DNA of 64,000 bases from Saccharomonospora glauca K62 (GCF_000243395.2 NZ_CM001484.1:850089-914088), one strand, 5' to 3'; numbered from the stretch's first letter, positions 34,036 to 43,448 are shown. The notes: generated from the sequence alone by a model not told the origin. Numbers and translations: made by a program.

Positions 34036-34878
34036 TCAGGCGTTCCAGGTTCGACCGGTGAGCCGCTCGTACACCTCGATGTAGCGTCGCCGTGTGGCCT
34101 CCACCACCTCGGGCGGAAGTGCCGGTCCCGGCGGGGTCTTGTCCCAGCCGGTGGAGGTGGCCCAGTCGCGCACGTACTGCTTGTCGAAGGAGTACTGCGG
34201 CCTGCCGGGTTCCCACTCGTCGGCGGGCCAGAAGCGGGAGGAGTCGGAGGTCAGGACCTCGTCGGCGAGCGTGAGTCGGCCGTCGGCGTCCCAACCGAAC
34301 TCCAGTTTGGTGTCGGCCACGATGATGCCGCGTTCGGCGGCGTAGCGGGCGCCTTCGCGGTAGATGCGCAACGTCAACTCACGCAGCTGTTCGGCGGTCT
34401 CGCGACCCTCCTGCGCGACGACGTCGTCGAACGTGATCGGCAGGTCGTGGCCGGAGTCGGCCTTGGTGGTGGGAGTGAAGATCGGCTCGGGAAGTTTGCT
34501 GCCCTCCACGAGACCGGGAGGCAGCGGCACCCCGCACACGCTGGAGGAGCGTCGGTACTCCGCCAGTCCCGAGCCGGTGAGATAGCCCCTGGCCACGCAC
34601 TCGACCTTGATCATGTCGAGCGGGCGGCAGCGCACGGCCCGACCCGCGAACTCGGCGGGGACGTCGGTTGCCGAGATGAGGTGGTTGGGCACGAGGTCGC
34701 GGAACCGCTCGAACCACCACACCGACAGTTGTGTCAGCAGCTTGCCCTTGTCGGGGATGGGAGTGGGCAGCGGCACGTCGTACACCGACACGCGGTCGGA
34801 GGCGACGAGCAACAACTCACCTCGGTCCTCGTACAGATCGCGGACCTTGCCCGCATGCAGGTGCTTCACCCGCGTCAT
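34036..34878 (-). CDS. purC: SAICAR synthase (purine biosynthesis)
   Basis: This 280-residue phosphoribosylaminoimidazole-succinocarboxamide synthase has the N-terminal GKVRDLYE, ASDRVSVYDV, the substrate loop VECVARGYLTGSG and VADTKLEFGWD with the metal-binding acids. It joins CAIR and aspartate with ATP. The length is typical of the long actinobacterial form. The ATG at 34878 is the family start. It stands alone, converging on DUF3040. Confidence 0.97.
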   Translation of the reverse strand: MTRVKHLHAGKVRDLYEDRGELLLVASDRVSVYDVPLPTPIPDKGKLLTQLSVWWFERFRDLVPNHLISATDVPAEFAGRAVRCRPLDMIKVECVARGYLTGSGLAEYRRSSSVCGVPLPPGLVEGSKLPEPIFTPTTKADSGHDLPITFDDVVAQEGRETAEQLRELTLRIYREGARYAAERGIIVADTKLEFGWDADGRLTLADEVLTSDSSRFWPADEWEPGRPQYSFDKQYVRDWATSTGWDKTPPGPALPPEVVEATRRRYIEVYERLTGRTWNA

Positions 34879-35143
34879 CGTAGTTGGCCCCGGTTCGGGC
34901 TCCTCGGGGACGTGGCCCCCGAACTGTGCGGCAGATCACGTCCTGCCATTGTGGACTGACGCGGTGTGCCGCAGTCTGACGCGCCACTGTGGACTCGTTT
35001 CGGAATTTTCCGCTCTGTTTCAGGAAAGTGTGGGTTTTCCGTGATCGTGACACAGAGCGTTCGGTTGAATACGTGAAGAGTTTCCAACCAGTAGGATTTG
35101 GCTGTCGGTTCGGGGGACTGAAACCTCGGCGCGCGTGGTGCCG

Positions 35144-35989
35144 ATGGATCTTGAGGAGGCGTGCTCGGACGTGGCAATGCCCCAGGGAGCGCTGGACCCG
35201 GACGGGGCGGCCGGTGAGGTCGTCCCCAACATTGCTCGTATCAGGCACTTGTGGTTGGGCGGCGATCGTCACAGGCCCGACGACGGCGAGATGGCACGGC
35301 GTATCGAGTTGTGCGGTCCGCACATCCCTTACCTGGTCCGCGAACAGCGTGCGCTCGTCCGGCGCCAGGTGCGCTTTCTCGCGGAGCGGGGGATCACCCA
35401 GTTCCTCGATCTCGGTTCGGGGCTGCCCGACCAGGGCTACGTGCACCACACGGCGCGAGAGGTGAACCCCGAGTCCAGGGTGGCGTACGTGGACATCGAC
35501 GGCTCGATCGCGTCCGATGCCGCGGCACTGCTCGAAGGTTCGGCGAATGCGCGGTTCGTGGTGGCGGACTGCCGTGACGTCGCCGGTGTGCTCGACCACC
35601 CCGACGTGCGCGCGGTGCTCGACCCCACCGAGCCGTTCGCGGTGCTGATGACCGAATTGCTGTTGCACATACCCGACTCCGAGAACCCGGAGGGGTTCGT
35701 GGCGTCCTGGGTGGAGGCCATGCCGTCGGGGAGTTACCTGGCCATGTCCCACTTCGGTGAGGACGACCAGGTGCTCGAAGGCTTCCAGATCTTCGAGAGC
35801 CTGAAGTTCGGGCGGTTCCCCAGAGTGAACCTCCGTTCCAGGGAGCGAGTGGCGGAGTTCTTCACCGGGCTCGAACTCGTCGAACCGGGTGTGGTGCCCG
35901 CGCCGTTGTGGCGTCCCGAACCGAACACGGAGACGGTGCGCAACCCGGCCGAGGTGCGCATGTACGCGGGGGTGGGGCGGAAGGGCTGA
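35144..35989 (+). CDS. SAM-dependent methyltransferase, DUF574 (Methyltransf_19) type
   Basis: This 281-residue protein shows the DUF574 pattern: N-terminal IARIRHLWLGGDRHRPDD (normally NxARxxDYxLGGxxNxxxD), then LDLGSGLP as motif I, VAYVDID as the strand 2 acid and DPTEPFAVLM. These actinobacterial methyltransferases are numerous; their substrates are mostly unknown. ATG 35144 and GTG 35135 are both possible starts; neither has a strong ribosome site. The 265 bases upstream are less GC-rich than the rest and separate it from the divergent purC. Confidence 0.85.
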   Translation: MDLEEACSDVAMPQGALDPDGAAGEVVPNIARIRHLWLGGDRHRPDDGEMARRIELCGPHIPYLVREQRALVRRQVRFLAERGITQFLDLGSGLPDQGYVHHTAREVNPESRVAYVDIDGSIASDAAALLEGSANARFVVADCRDVAGVLDHPDVRAVLDPTEPFAVLMTELLLHIPDSENPEGFVASWVEAMPSGSYLAMSHFGEDDQVLEGFQIFESLKFGRFPRVNLRSRERVAEFFTGLELVEPGVVPAPLWRPEPNTETVRNPAEVRMYAGVGRKG

Positions 35990-36000
35990 GCCCGGGGGCT

Positions 36001-36906
36001 TCACCTCACCAGAGCGATACCCACGATCGCCAGGTCCGCCACCAGCACCATCGGCATGGCGGTGACGCGGAGCCGATGGGAACTCACCGAGGCACCCGCC
36101 GCGACCCGGCGGCTCAGCGTGACGGTCGAGGCGGTGAACACCGCGTGCCCCGCCGCGCCCACGGCCGCCGCGAGCGCCCCGGCCGACCACCACAGTCCCC
36201 ACACGAGGACCGCGAGACCGAGCGACAGCAGCAGACGGGCCACGTGCAACGCGCCCACGGCACCACGGCGCACACTCGTCGTTCGCTGCCCCGCCGCGGC
36301 GTCGGCGTCGCGGTCGGGAACCGACCACCACACCACGCGCCCCACGGCCAGCACGGTCAGCCCGGTGAAGACCAGAGCGGTCGGTGTCGGCACGTCGGCA
36401 CGCAGTGCGGAGTGCGTGAGCAGACACGGCAACATGACGGCGCCGCAGGCGAACACCACGGCGCCCGCGAGCCCTCGCGACTTCAGGCGTACCGGTTCGA
36501 CGTTGTAGAGCACGTGGGCGACGCCCGTTCCCGCGGCAGCCAGCACCACGCCGAGATGCCCGGTATGGAGGGATACCGCGAGCGCGAGGAGCAGTCCCAT
36601 TGAGGCTTCGCCCGCGGCGAGCCGCAGCGCGCCCCGCCTGCCGAGCCGGTGCGCGGCGGAGGCGAGCCGCGAGCGTTCGGCGTGGCGGGAGTCGCTGTCG
36701 AGGTCGGCGGCGGTGTTGAGCACCAGGCCCGCCTCCATGAGCAAGATCGCGGCGGCGACGGCGGCCAGCGCGGGCCAGGTCAACACGTCCGCGGGCGCCG
36801 CCGCGGCGAAACACACGCCCCACAATGCCTGGCACAGCGTATTGAGCCAGAACGGGAACTCCAGCCGGTGAACGGCCGCGAGCTCTCGTGCCGTCAGTCG
36901 TGGCAT
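36001..36906 (-). CDS. UbiA-family prenyltransferase/terpene synthase-like membrane protein
   Basis: This 301-residue protein has eight or nine membrane segments and two Asp-rich motifs: NTAADLDSD at 64-72 (family NxxxDxxxD) and PDRDADAAAG near 190. These bind Mg-prenyl diphosphate. It overlaps the P450 gene by 13 bases and is the third gene of the diterpenoid operon. UbiA relatives attach prenyl chains to aromatics, but some (PtmT1 of platensimycin biosynthesis) act as class I diterpene synthases. With a class II cyclase two genes upstream and no other class I synthase in view, the latter role is plausible and is my inference. Confidence 0.82.
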   Translation of the reverse strand: MPRLTARELAAVHRLEFPFWLNTLCQALWGVCFAAAAPADVLTWPALAAVAAAILLMEAGLVLNTAADLDSDSRHAERSRLASAAHRLGRRGALRLAAGEASMGLLLALAVSLHTGHLGVVLAAAGTGVAHVLYNVEPVRLKSRGLAGAVVFACGAVMLPCLLTHSALRADVPTPTALVFTGLTVLAVGRVVWWSVPDRDADAAAGQRTTSVRRGAVGALHVARLLLSLGLAVLVWGLWWSAGALAAAVGAAGHAVFTASTVTLSRRVAAGASVSSHRLRVTAMPMVLVADLAIVGIALVR

Positions 36907-38150
36907 GCCGTGACCTTCACGCGCAGCCGGGACGACGGCGCCATCGCGTGCCCCCGCAACTGCAGTTTCCCGGCGGAGGGGTTCACGAGGCGCCACTCGC
37001 GGCGCCGCAACACCGTCGCGGTGATCACGCGGAGTTCCAGCAGCGCGAGCTGGCTTCCGAGGCACCGCCTGCTGCCGCCTCCGAACGGCAGGTAGTGCGA
37101 CGGCGAGAACTTGCGGCCGAGGAACCGCGTGGGGTCGAACCGCAGCGGGTGGGGGAACACGTCGTCCTGCCGGTGGGCGAGGTAGATGCTCGTCGTCAGG
37201 GTGGTTCCCGCGGGCAGCGTTCGGCCGAGGAGCTCGGTGGGCTCGCGCAGGCGCCGGTTCTCGGCGACCGTCACCGGGGGAGCCAACCGTAGTGCCTCGG
37301 AGATCACGGAGTTGAGCAACGGTACCGCCGAGGCCGGGGGCGCGTCGTCGGTGGTGGAGTCGAGCTCGGCGAGCACGTCCCGGCGCAACGACTCGTCACG
37401 GGCCAGCCAGTACAGGGTCCACGCCGCCGCCGATGCCGTGGTCTCGTGCCCGGCGAAGAGCAGCGACACGAGTTGATCCCGCAGCTCGGCCGAGTCGTCA
37501 CCGAGTCCGGACAGCGGGCCCTCGGCGTTCAACAAAAGCGAACCCAGCGTCGGTGGTTCGTGGCCGCGTCCCTCGCGGGCCCACGCCACGAGCCGGGCGT
37601 CCAGGTCCGGTCCGGAACGGGGCAGTCCGCCTCGCAGGAAACGATGCGCCAACGTGCGGGGCCGGGAGCCGAGCGCGTCGTCGATCCAGGTGGTGAAGTC
37701 GTCGAGGATCGTGCCGGTGCGATCGTCCACGTCCCCGAGCACGAGCCGGGCGATGACCCGCAGGGCGACGTGCCGGGTCCAGTCGGCCAGCGCCACGGTC
37801 CGTCCCACCCGCAGCGAGTCCACCGCCCGGTGCACGGTCTCGGAGATCAGCGGTGTGTAGGCCGTCAGCCGGCGTCCGCGCAGCGGCGGTCCGAGCAGTT
37901 TCCGGTAGGCGGTGTGCCGGGGGCCGTCCACCCACAGCAGCGAGTGGTCGCCGAACAGCGGTTTGAGGCTGCGGCTGCCCGGATGGTCGAGTTCGGAGTC
38001 CGCGCCGAACAGCGTGCCGATGGTCTCGGGCTCCCAGACGAGCAGCTTCGGCGGATCGTCCGCCAGCCGCACGTGTCGTGCCGGATCGGTCCGGTGGGCG
38101 TCCAGAAACGGCAGTGTCCGCAGCGCCATCCGCAATTCGGTGCGATTCAT
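36894..38150 (-). CDS. Cytochrome P450
   Basis: This 418-residue class I bacterial P450 has the I-helix oxygen-binding motif FAGHETT, the ExxR in SEALRLAP, a PTRFLG meander block and the heme loop FGGGSRRCLG with the cysteine ligand. It overlaps the cyclase gene as ATGA and the UbiA-type gene by 13 bases, so the three are one transcript and the substrate is probably the cyclised terpene. No ferredoxin or reductase gene is adjacent. Confidence 0.93.
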   Translation of the reverse strand: MNRTELRMALRTLPFLDAHRTDPARHVRLADDPPKLLVWEPETIGTLFGADSELDHPGSRSLKPLFGDHSLLWVDGPRHTAYRKLLGPPLRGRRLTAYTPLISETVHRAVDSLRVGRTVALADWTRHVALRVIARLVLGDVDDRTGTILDDFTTWIDDALGSRPRTLAHRFLRGGLPRSGPDLDARLVAWAREGRGHEPPTLGSLLLNAEGPLSGLGDDSAELRDQLVSLLFAGHETTASAAAWTLYWLARDESLRRDVLAELDSTTDDAPPASAVPLLNSVISEALRLAPPVTVAENRRLREPTELLGRTLPAGTTLTTSIYLAHRQDDVFPHPLRFDPTRFLGRKFSPSHYLPFGGGSRRCLGSQLALLELRVITATVLRRREWRLVNPSAGKLQLRGHAMAPSSRLRVKVTACHD

Positions 38151-39757
38151 ACCGTTCTCGTCGATACCGTCAGGTCGTCCTCGGTCAACATCGGCGCGGT
38201 GCGGGGGTCGGTGTGTGCCGCGTAGAGGGCCGCCAGCATCTCCGTGCGGATGATGCGGGTGGGCGTGTAGACGTCCTTGTCGTGCCACAGCGGCGGGTGA
38301 GGACTGGCGTCCTCCCAGTGGTCGAGCAGGTACCGCGCCCCGCGCGCGGCGGCTCGCGCGACGGCCTCGTCGTCCTCTGCGCCCGCGACGAGGAGTGTCC
38401 GCACCGCGTACGCGGTCTCCTCGCGGGTGCCGAACCACCGGCCCCAGACGCCGCCCTCGCGTTCGGTGGCGAGGACCCAGCTCACGGCACGTCCCAGGGC
38501 GGCTCGAGCGGCCGCGCCACCGTGACGAGCGAGCGCGACCGTGCAACAGAGGGTGGCGTAGTAGGGGGACGCGTGCCACTTGTCCGTCCAGCTTCCGTCC
38601 GGGAGCTGGTTTTCGACGAGCCATCCCACCACGGTGACGAGGCTGTCGGAGCACCACTGTCGTCGGGAGTCGTCGAGGGGAGAGGTGTCGGGTGGAAGGG
38701 CGAGCAGGGTGCCCAGTGCCTGCGCGACGTGGGCGTTGGCGCTGGTGGACGGAGTGCGTTCCTCGGGGAAGCAGAAGAAGTGGTCCTCCCGGTAGAACTG
38801 CCGCAGGCAGTCCGGCGAGCGGGGGCTGCCGAGCAGGGCCAGGGCGTGCAGGCCGACCGCCGTGTCGTCGACGTCGACGGGCAGTCCCGCGCCCCCGGCC
38901 GCGCCGTCGTCGCCGAACGCGTCGTGCAGGCTTCGGAGGAGTTCGTCCGTCACCGACCGTGGAGCCGTGAGAGGCACTCCGGTTTCGAGCAGTGTGGACA
39001 GAATCCACGAGCGTTCGAACAGCGTCAGGGGCGCGGCGACGGGGACGCCGCCGTTGTCGTGCTGCACCGACAACAGATACGCCACGCCGGGGTGCTGCCC
39101 TTCCCGCAGTACGTCGTCGCCCAGCCAGGCCGCCGTGGCCGCGGGGGAGCAGCCCACGAGGCGACCGTCGACGGGCCGTACGGAGGCGGCGCCGCGCGCG
39201 GCCGGTCCGAACAGTTCCAGGGAGTGCCACAGTTTCTCGGGCAGGTCGTGGCCCTGCGCCAACGCGTCACGGATCGCGTCGAGCAGGTCGGGTCGCGTGC
39301 CGGGGGGCTCGGGCAGTGGGGTCCGCCCGAGCCGCGTGAGGTGCGCGTTGATCTCGGACAGCAGCGCAGGGACGACGAGTTCCACGGCGACGGTGTCCGG
39401 CAACGCGCCCGCCAGGGCCAGCCGACGGGACAGGGCCTCCACACCGCGGTCGGCTGCCCGGCCCACCTCCGGGTCGGCGCCCGGCCGTCCCCGTTCGGTG
39501 AGCAGTGCCTCCGTGGCGCTCAGGGTGGTGACGACGTCGTACTCACCCGGACCGCCCCAGTGGCCGTCTTCCCGTTGCGTGCGCAGCAGGAAGTCCACTC
39601 GCTCCCGGTGGTGTGGCAGCGAGGGAGCCAGGGTGACGAGTCGTCCGGTCTCGTAGACGCACGGTTCGTACTGACCGTTCGGGTCGGAGGCCATGTCGGT
39701 GAGCAGGGCTCGTACTGTCTCGGCCGTACGGTCCAGCCAGGACACACGCGGTGTCAT
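38147..39757 (-). CDS. Class II diterpene cyclase (copalyl diphosphate synthase-like)
   Basis: This 536-residue alpha-barrel protein of the squalene/oxidosqualene-type cyclase fold carries the DxDD proton-donor motif DVDDTAVG near residue 293, but no class I DDxxD motif that I can identify. Repeated QW-like blocks (QREDGHWG, QHDNGGVP, LPDGSW) support the fold. Bacterial relatives of this length cyclise geranylgeranyl diphosphate to copalyl-type diphosphates. The ATG at 39757 has GAGGAG 7 bases upstream. It heads a three-gene operon with a P450 and a UbiA-type protein; no GGPP synthase is present, so the precursor comes from elsewhere. Confidence 0.88.
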   Translation of the reverse strand: MTPRVSWLDRTAETVRALLTDMASDPNGQYEPCVYETGRLVTLAPSLPHHRERVDFLLRTQREDGHWGGPGEYDVVTTLSATEALLTERGRPGADPEVGRAADRGVEALSRRLALAGALPDTVAVELVVPALLSEINAHLTRLGRTPLPEPPGTRPDLLDAIRDALAQGHDLPEKLWHSLELFGPAARGAASVRPVDGRLVGCSPAATAAWLGDDVLREGQHPGVAYLLSVQHDNGGVPVAAPLTLFERSWILSTLLETGVPLTAPRSVTDELLRSLHDAFGDDGAAGGAGLPVDVDDTAVGLHALALLGSPRSPDCLRQFYREDHFFCFPEERTPSTSANAHVAQALGTLLALPPDTSPLDDSRRQWCSDSLVTVVGWLVENQLPDGSWTDKWHASPYYATLCCTVALARHGGAAARAALGRAVSWVLATEREGGVWGRWFGTREETAYAVRTLLVAGAEDDEAVARAAARGARYLLDHWEDASPHPPLWHDKDVYTPTRIIRTEMLAALYAAHTDPRTAPMLTEDDLTVSTRTV

Positions 39758-39883
39758 GCGGCACTCCTCGGCAGCCACGTCGGGTCGGTCGCTTCAAGAT
39801 CTAGTAGCCGATCGGCCACCGAACGTAGCACCGTTCCCCGCTCCGCGAAATGATCTTGGTACGAACGGAGCAGCCGCCCGTGC

Positions 39884-41965
39884 TCACCCGTCGGACGTCA
39901 CGACCCGGAACTCCGCGCTCGTGCCGGTGAACTCCCGTACCGTTCCGGACAGGCTCTTGGCGTCTCCGTAATAGCGGATGCGGTAGGTGCCCTCCGGGGT
40001 GTCCGAGGGCACGTCCCAGGACACGGTCACCTCCGAAGCGGACACTCCGCGGCGTTTCCAGCGCAACGTGGTCGACCAGTCCCCGTCGTCGGCGACTCGC
40101 CGCCATTGGCCCTCGACGAGCCGTTGCACCTCCAGGTACGTGGCCCCTCGGTGCAGATCGTTGCCGGGATGCGCGCCCGCGAAGACGGCCGTGGCCCGCT
40201 CGCCGGGAAGATAGACCGACCTCGGTTGGGTCAGCACGTCACCGAACTGCTTGCCCAGCGGGGGAGTGTCGAGGACGACGCCGGGTTGCAGCGTGAGCTG
40301 TCGGTCCGACAGGTCCGGAGGCGCGGTGCCCACGGGCGGGGTCTCCCCGTCGCGCAGCGCGGTGGCCAGGTCGTGGGCGGTCTGCCGGAAGGCGTCGAGT
40401 TCCCAGCGGCCGAACAGCGTCGAGCCGCCCTCGTAGTGCTGGGCGTCGTACTCCTCGGGGGTGGTGACGTAGTGGATGTAGCCGTTGCTGTACCCCGCGA
40501 CGAGCACGTCGCGTACGTCCGCCCCCACCACCTCGGCCACGGTCCGGCGCAATCGCAGGCCCGCCGTGATCGTCACCTCGCCGGGGATGGCCACCAGGTA
40601 CAGCGAACCGATGCGAACGAGCTGCACCGGCACCGTCTCCGCCACCCACGGGTACAGGTCGTTCATCGCGCCGATCGGCACCGCCACCCCCTTGGGGGCC
40701 TGGCACTGCCTCAGTTCGGGCGAGACCTCGTAGAGAATCTTGTCCGACACCGCGTCGAGCACCGGGTTGTCGCCCTCGGCGAACAACGGGAACGCCGGAC
40801 CGTCCTCGGTGCTGCCCGCCGCCATGGCGGCTCCGACGGCCGGGTCGCAGGTGCGGTGTTCCCGGCCGTCGGCGGTGAACTCCGGGCGCACGGTGACGTC
40901 GGAGAGGTCGACGTAGACCGTGGCGGCGTCGAGGCCGCCGTGCAGGTGGGTGCCCGGATCGTCGAGTTGGCCCGAGGCGGCCCGGTACTGCCGTAGTCCG
41001 ATCTCGTGCGTGCGATGCCGGTCCTCCGGGGTGGACGGCGGGGTGAGATCGAGGTTCGGGGTCATGTCACCCGCGTTGGTCTGCGCGAACGCGGCCACGA
41101 AGTCGGGGGTGTCGTCGGAGAGGTAGTCCACCCCCTTCACCTCGCGTTCCCAGTGGTAGGCGGCGTAGCCCTTGTTGTCGGCGCTGATGAGCCGGTTGTC
41201 GCCCGACATGCTCGTGTTGTGTGTCGGGAACCAGTTGATCGCGCCCACCACGTCGTCCCCGCGCTCGATCCGCACCAGGGTGGTCTGGGGGTCGATGGCG
41301 TCGGGGAAGAACGCGCGTTCGGCGTCGGGGTTGCGGTCGAACGCCTCCTTCGACCGGTTGGCGCTCGCGTTGGTCAGTTGGGAGTGGGTGAGCCGTAGCT
41401 CCGACGGGGCGAGGTCCTCATGCGCCCGGCGCACCGACTCGACGATGCCGTCGGTGATCGCCTCGAAGGTCTTGGCGTGGTAGCCCAGCGTGGTGAGGTT
41501 GTAGAGCAGGTGGTGCGAGTACCCGCCGGGTCCCGAGTGGGTGTGGGTGGCGGTGAGGAGCACGTTCTGCTCGGTGTAGAGGTCGCCGTACTCGTCGGCG
41601 AGCCTGGCGAGTACCTCCCGGTGCACGCTGGAGAAGATCATTGGTGAGTCGAGCACGACCAGCAGCACCCGTTCGTCGGTGGCCGCGTCGACGATGACGA
41701 AGGATCGCGCGCGCAGTCGGGTGTGGAGTCCTTCGGCCTGTTGGTCCAGGCGTCCGTAACCCATCATGCCGACCTCGGCGATCTCGCCGGTCACGTCGGC
41801 GATCCCCCGCCCGACGAGGTAGCTCGTTCCGGACGCGACGCCGTGGGAGACGGCGGGTGGGGTGGTCGCCTGCTGGGCGTGTCCCGGTGTCGTCCCGGCG
41901 AGCGTGACCATGGCGAGTGCCGCCGCGACGGTGGCGGTGGTCCGCCGTCGAACCCGTTTCCGCAT
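39884..41965 (-). CDS. Secreted neutral/alkaline ceramidase
   Basis: This 693-residue exported hydrolase of the neutral ceramidase family would cleave ceramide-type N-acyl lipids with a zinc-bound water. It has a signal peptide (1-31, ending GHAQ), a zinc-site segment TATHTHSGPGG with two His, and FPTHNTSMSGDN. A C-terminal Ig-like domain starts about residue 560. The block that normally reads NAGD-x-SPN with the family nucleophile Ser reads NAGDMTPN here, so Thr (about 302) replaces Ser. It lies upstream of the terpene operon on the same strand; a small palindrome sits 26 bases before its ATG. Confidence 0.93.
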   Translation of the reverse strand: MRKRVRRRTTATVAAALAMVTLAGTTPGHAQQATTPPAVSHGVASGTSYLVGRGIADVTGEIAEVGMMGYGRLDQQAEGLHTRLRARSFVIVDAATDERVLLVVLDSPMIFSSVHREVLARLADEYGDLYTEQNVLLTATHTHSGPGGYSHHLLYNLTTLGYHAKTFEAITDGIVESVRRAHEDLAPSELRLTHSQLTNASANRSKEAFDRNPDAERAFFPDAIDPQTTLVRIERGDDVVGAINWFPTHNTSMSGDNRLISADNKGYAAYHWEREVKGVDYLSDDTPDFVAAFAQTNAGDMTPNLDLTPPSTPEDRHRTHEIGLRQYRAASGQLDDPGTHLHGGLDAATVYVDLSDVTVRPEFTADGREHRTCDPAVGAAMAAGSTEDGPAFPLFAEGDNPVLDAVSDKILYEVSPELRQCQAPKGVAVPIGAMNDLYPWVAETVPVQLVRIGSLYLVAIPGEVTITAGLRLRRTVAEVVGADVRDVLVAGYSNGYIHYVTTPEEYDAQHYEGGSTLFGRWELDAFRQTAHDLATALRDGETPPVGTAPPDLSDRQLTLQPGVVLDTPPLGKQFGDVLTQPRSVYLPGERATAVFAGAHPGNDLHRGATYLEVQRLVEGQWRRVADDGDWSTTLRWKRRGVSASEVTVSWDVPSDTPEGTYRIRYYGDAKSLSGTVREFTGTSAEFRVVTSDG

Positions 41966-41990
41966 CGCGCCTACCTACTTCGTCGTAGAT

Positions 41991-42005
41991 GTGAATGAGA
42001 TTCAC
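41991..42005. promoter_or_regulatory. Putative operator before the ceramidase gene
   Basis: GTGAATGAGATTCAC is a perfect inverted repeat (6-bp arms, 3-base centre), 26 bases upstream of the ceramidase ATG. The layout resembles operators of metal- or TetR-type regulators, but the regulator cannot be named. Confidence 0.4.
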
Positions 42006-42054
42006 GATTGTGACGAGCGGTGGCAGGCGGCACAAGAGGCGAAACGGGGGAGGT

Positions 42055-43401
42055 TCACACTCCCCAGTCCGGGCGCAACGGCATGGACGACACCCCCGAC
42101 GCCGACGTCTTCACACCCAGCACCTGGTGCAACTCGATGTGACGGCGCTCGAACGCCAGCCGGGACGCCGCCATGTAGAGCGCCCACACACGCGCCCGTC
42201 GGATGCCGGCCTCCCGCACGGCCTCCTCCCAGTTCGCGTCGAGGTTCGCGCACCAGGCCGCGAGGGTCCTCGCGTAGTGCTCGCGGAGGTTCTCCTCGTG
42301 TCGCACCTCGAAGCCGTTGTCCTGCATGGCCGACACGATGGTGCCCACGCCCTCCAACTCGCCGTCGGGAAAGACGTAGCGGTCGATGAACGGGCCCGTG
42401 CGATGCCGCGTCCGGGTGTCGGGGCGGGTGATGCAGTGGTTGAGCAGCCGCCCGCCCTCACGGAGCCGGGCGGCCAGGAACCGGAAGTATCCGGGCAGAT
42501 TACGAGCGCCCACGTGTTCGGTGAGGCCGATGGAGGACACGGCGTCGAACCCGGTCTCGGTGACGTCGCGGTAGTCGCCGTGCCGCACCTCGGCGCGGTC
42601 CGAGAGCCCGCGTCGCCGCAGTTCCCGCTGTGCCCACGTCGCCTGCTCGCGGGACAACGTCACCCCCACGGCCCGCACCCCGTAGTGCTCGGCCGCGTGC
42701 GCCACCATGCCGCCCCAACCGCAGCCGACGTCGAGCAGGCGCATGCCCGGCCGGAGGCCGAGCTTGCGGCACACGAGGTCGAACTTGTGGAACTGCGCCT
42801 GCTCCAGGCTGGCCTCGTCGGAGGGGTAACACGCGCAGGTGTAGGCCATCGACGGACCCAACACGAGTTCGTAGAACCGGTTCGACACGTCGTAGTGCCG
42901 GGTGATCGACATGCTGTCGCGCCGCTTCGAGTGCCGCAGTCCGCGCAGCACCCTCCCGACCCGGCTCGGTGCCTCCTCCGGGGGCACGGGCACCCGGCGC
43001 AGATAGCGGGGACCGAGGTCGCGCACGAGTCCCCACACCTGGGTCGGCCGGAGCCCCTCCACCACGCTCCTCGCCGCGCGCAGCACCTCGTACAGGTCTC
43101 CCGTGACGCCGAGTTCGCCGGTCACGTACGCGCGCGCCAGACCGAGCTCGCCCGGCGCCGAGAGCAGGTAGGACAGCGCCAGGGGCGAGCGCACCTCGAT
43201 GCGAAGAGGTGCGGAGGGATCACCCGCGCTGCTTCCGTCGTACGCGGTGACGGCCACGGGAGAGTCGGGGGGCAGCAGGCGGGCGATCGGTGAACACACC
43301 GTCGAGTCCGAACTCCTCGGCGCTCGCGTGGTCCTCCGTCCCTCGCCACGCGGTGGCGGGGACAACTGATGCCACGTGGTGCTGGGTGCCGCGTTGCCCA
43401 T
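42055..43401 (-). CDS. tmsB: Fatty acyl methyltransferase (tuberculostearic/10-methyl lipid), CFA-synthase family
   Basis: This 448-residue SAM-dependent enzyme is of the cyclopropane fatty acid synthase family. It has DVSNRFYELVLGPSMAYTCA, motif I LDVGCGWGGM, and GVTLSREQATWA, with FIDRYVFPDGEL later, all typical of CFA/UfaA1 proteins. Its partner 48 bases upstream is an FAD-dependent reductase, the arrangement of the tms/bfa locus: this enzyme methylenates an oleoyl chain at C10 and the reductase makes 10-methylstearate. The ATG at 43401 has AAAGGAG 10 bases upstream. The N-terminal 100 residues are the usual extension. A plain cyclopropane synthase is the alternative. Confidence 0.85.
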   Translation of the reverse strand: MGNAAPSTTWHQLSPPPRGEGRRTTRAPRSSDSTVCSPIARLLPPDSPVAVTAYDGSSAGDPSAPLRIEVRSPLALSYLLSAPGELGLARAYVTGELGVTGDLYEVLRAARSVVEGLRPTQVWGLVRDLGPRYLRRVPVPPEEAPSRVGRVLRGLRHSKRRDSMSITRHYDVSNRFYELVLGPSMAYTCACYPSDEASLEQAQFHKFDLVCRKLGLRPGMRLLDVGCGWGGMVAHAAEHYGVRAVGVTLSREQATWAQRELRRRGLSDRAEVRHGDYRDVTETGFDAVSSIGLTEHVGARNLPGYFRFLAARLREGGRLLNHCITRPDTRTRHRTGPFIDRYVFPDGELEGVGTIVSAMQDNGFEVRHEENLREHYARTLAAWCANLDANWEEAVREAGIRRARVWALYMAASRLAFERRHIELHQVLGVKTSASGVSSMPLRPDWGV

Positions 43402-43448
43402 CCGACTCACACTCCTTTCCCCCGTCGTCGGGGCGGTGTCGTTCGGCG

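Noticed and set aside
34879-35143. Lower-GC spacer between purC and the DUF574 methyltransferase as a mobile insertion
   Set aside because: No inverted ends, transposase fragment or target duplication was found; a divergent promoter region explains it.
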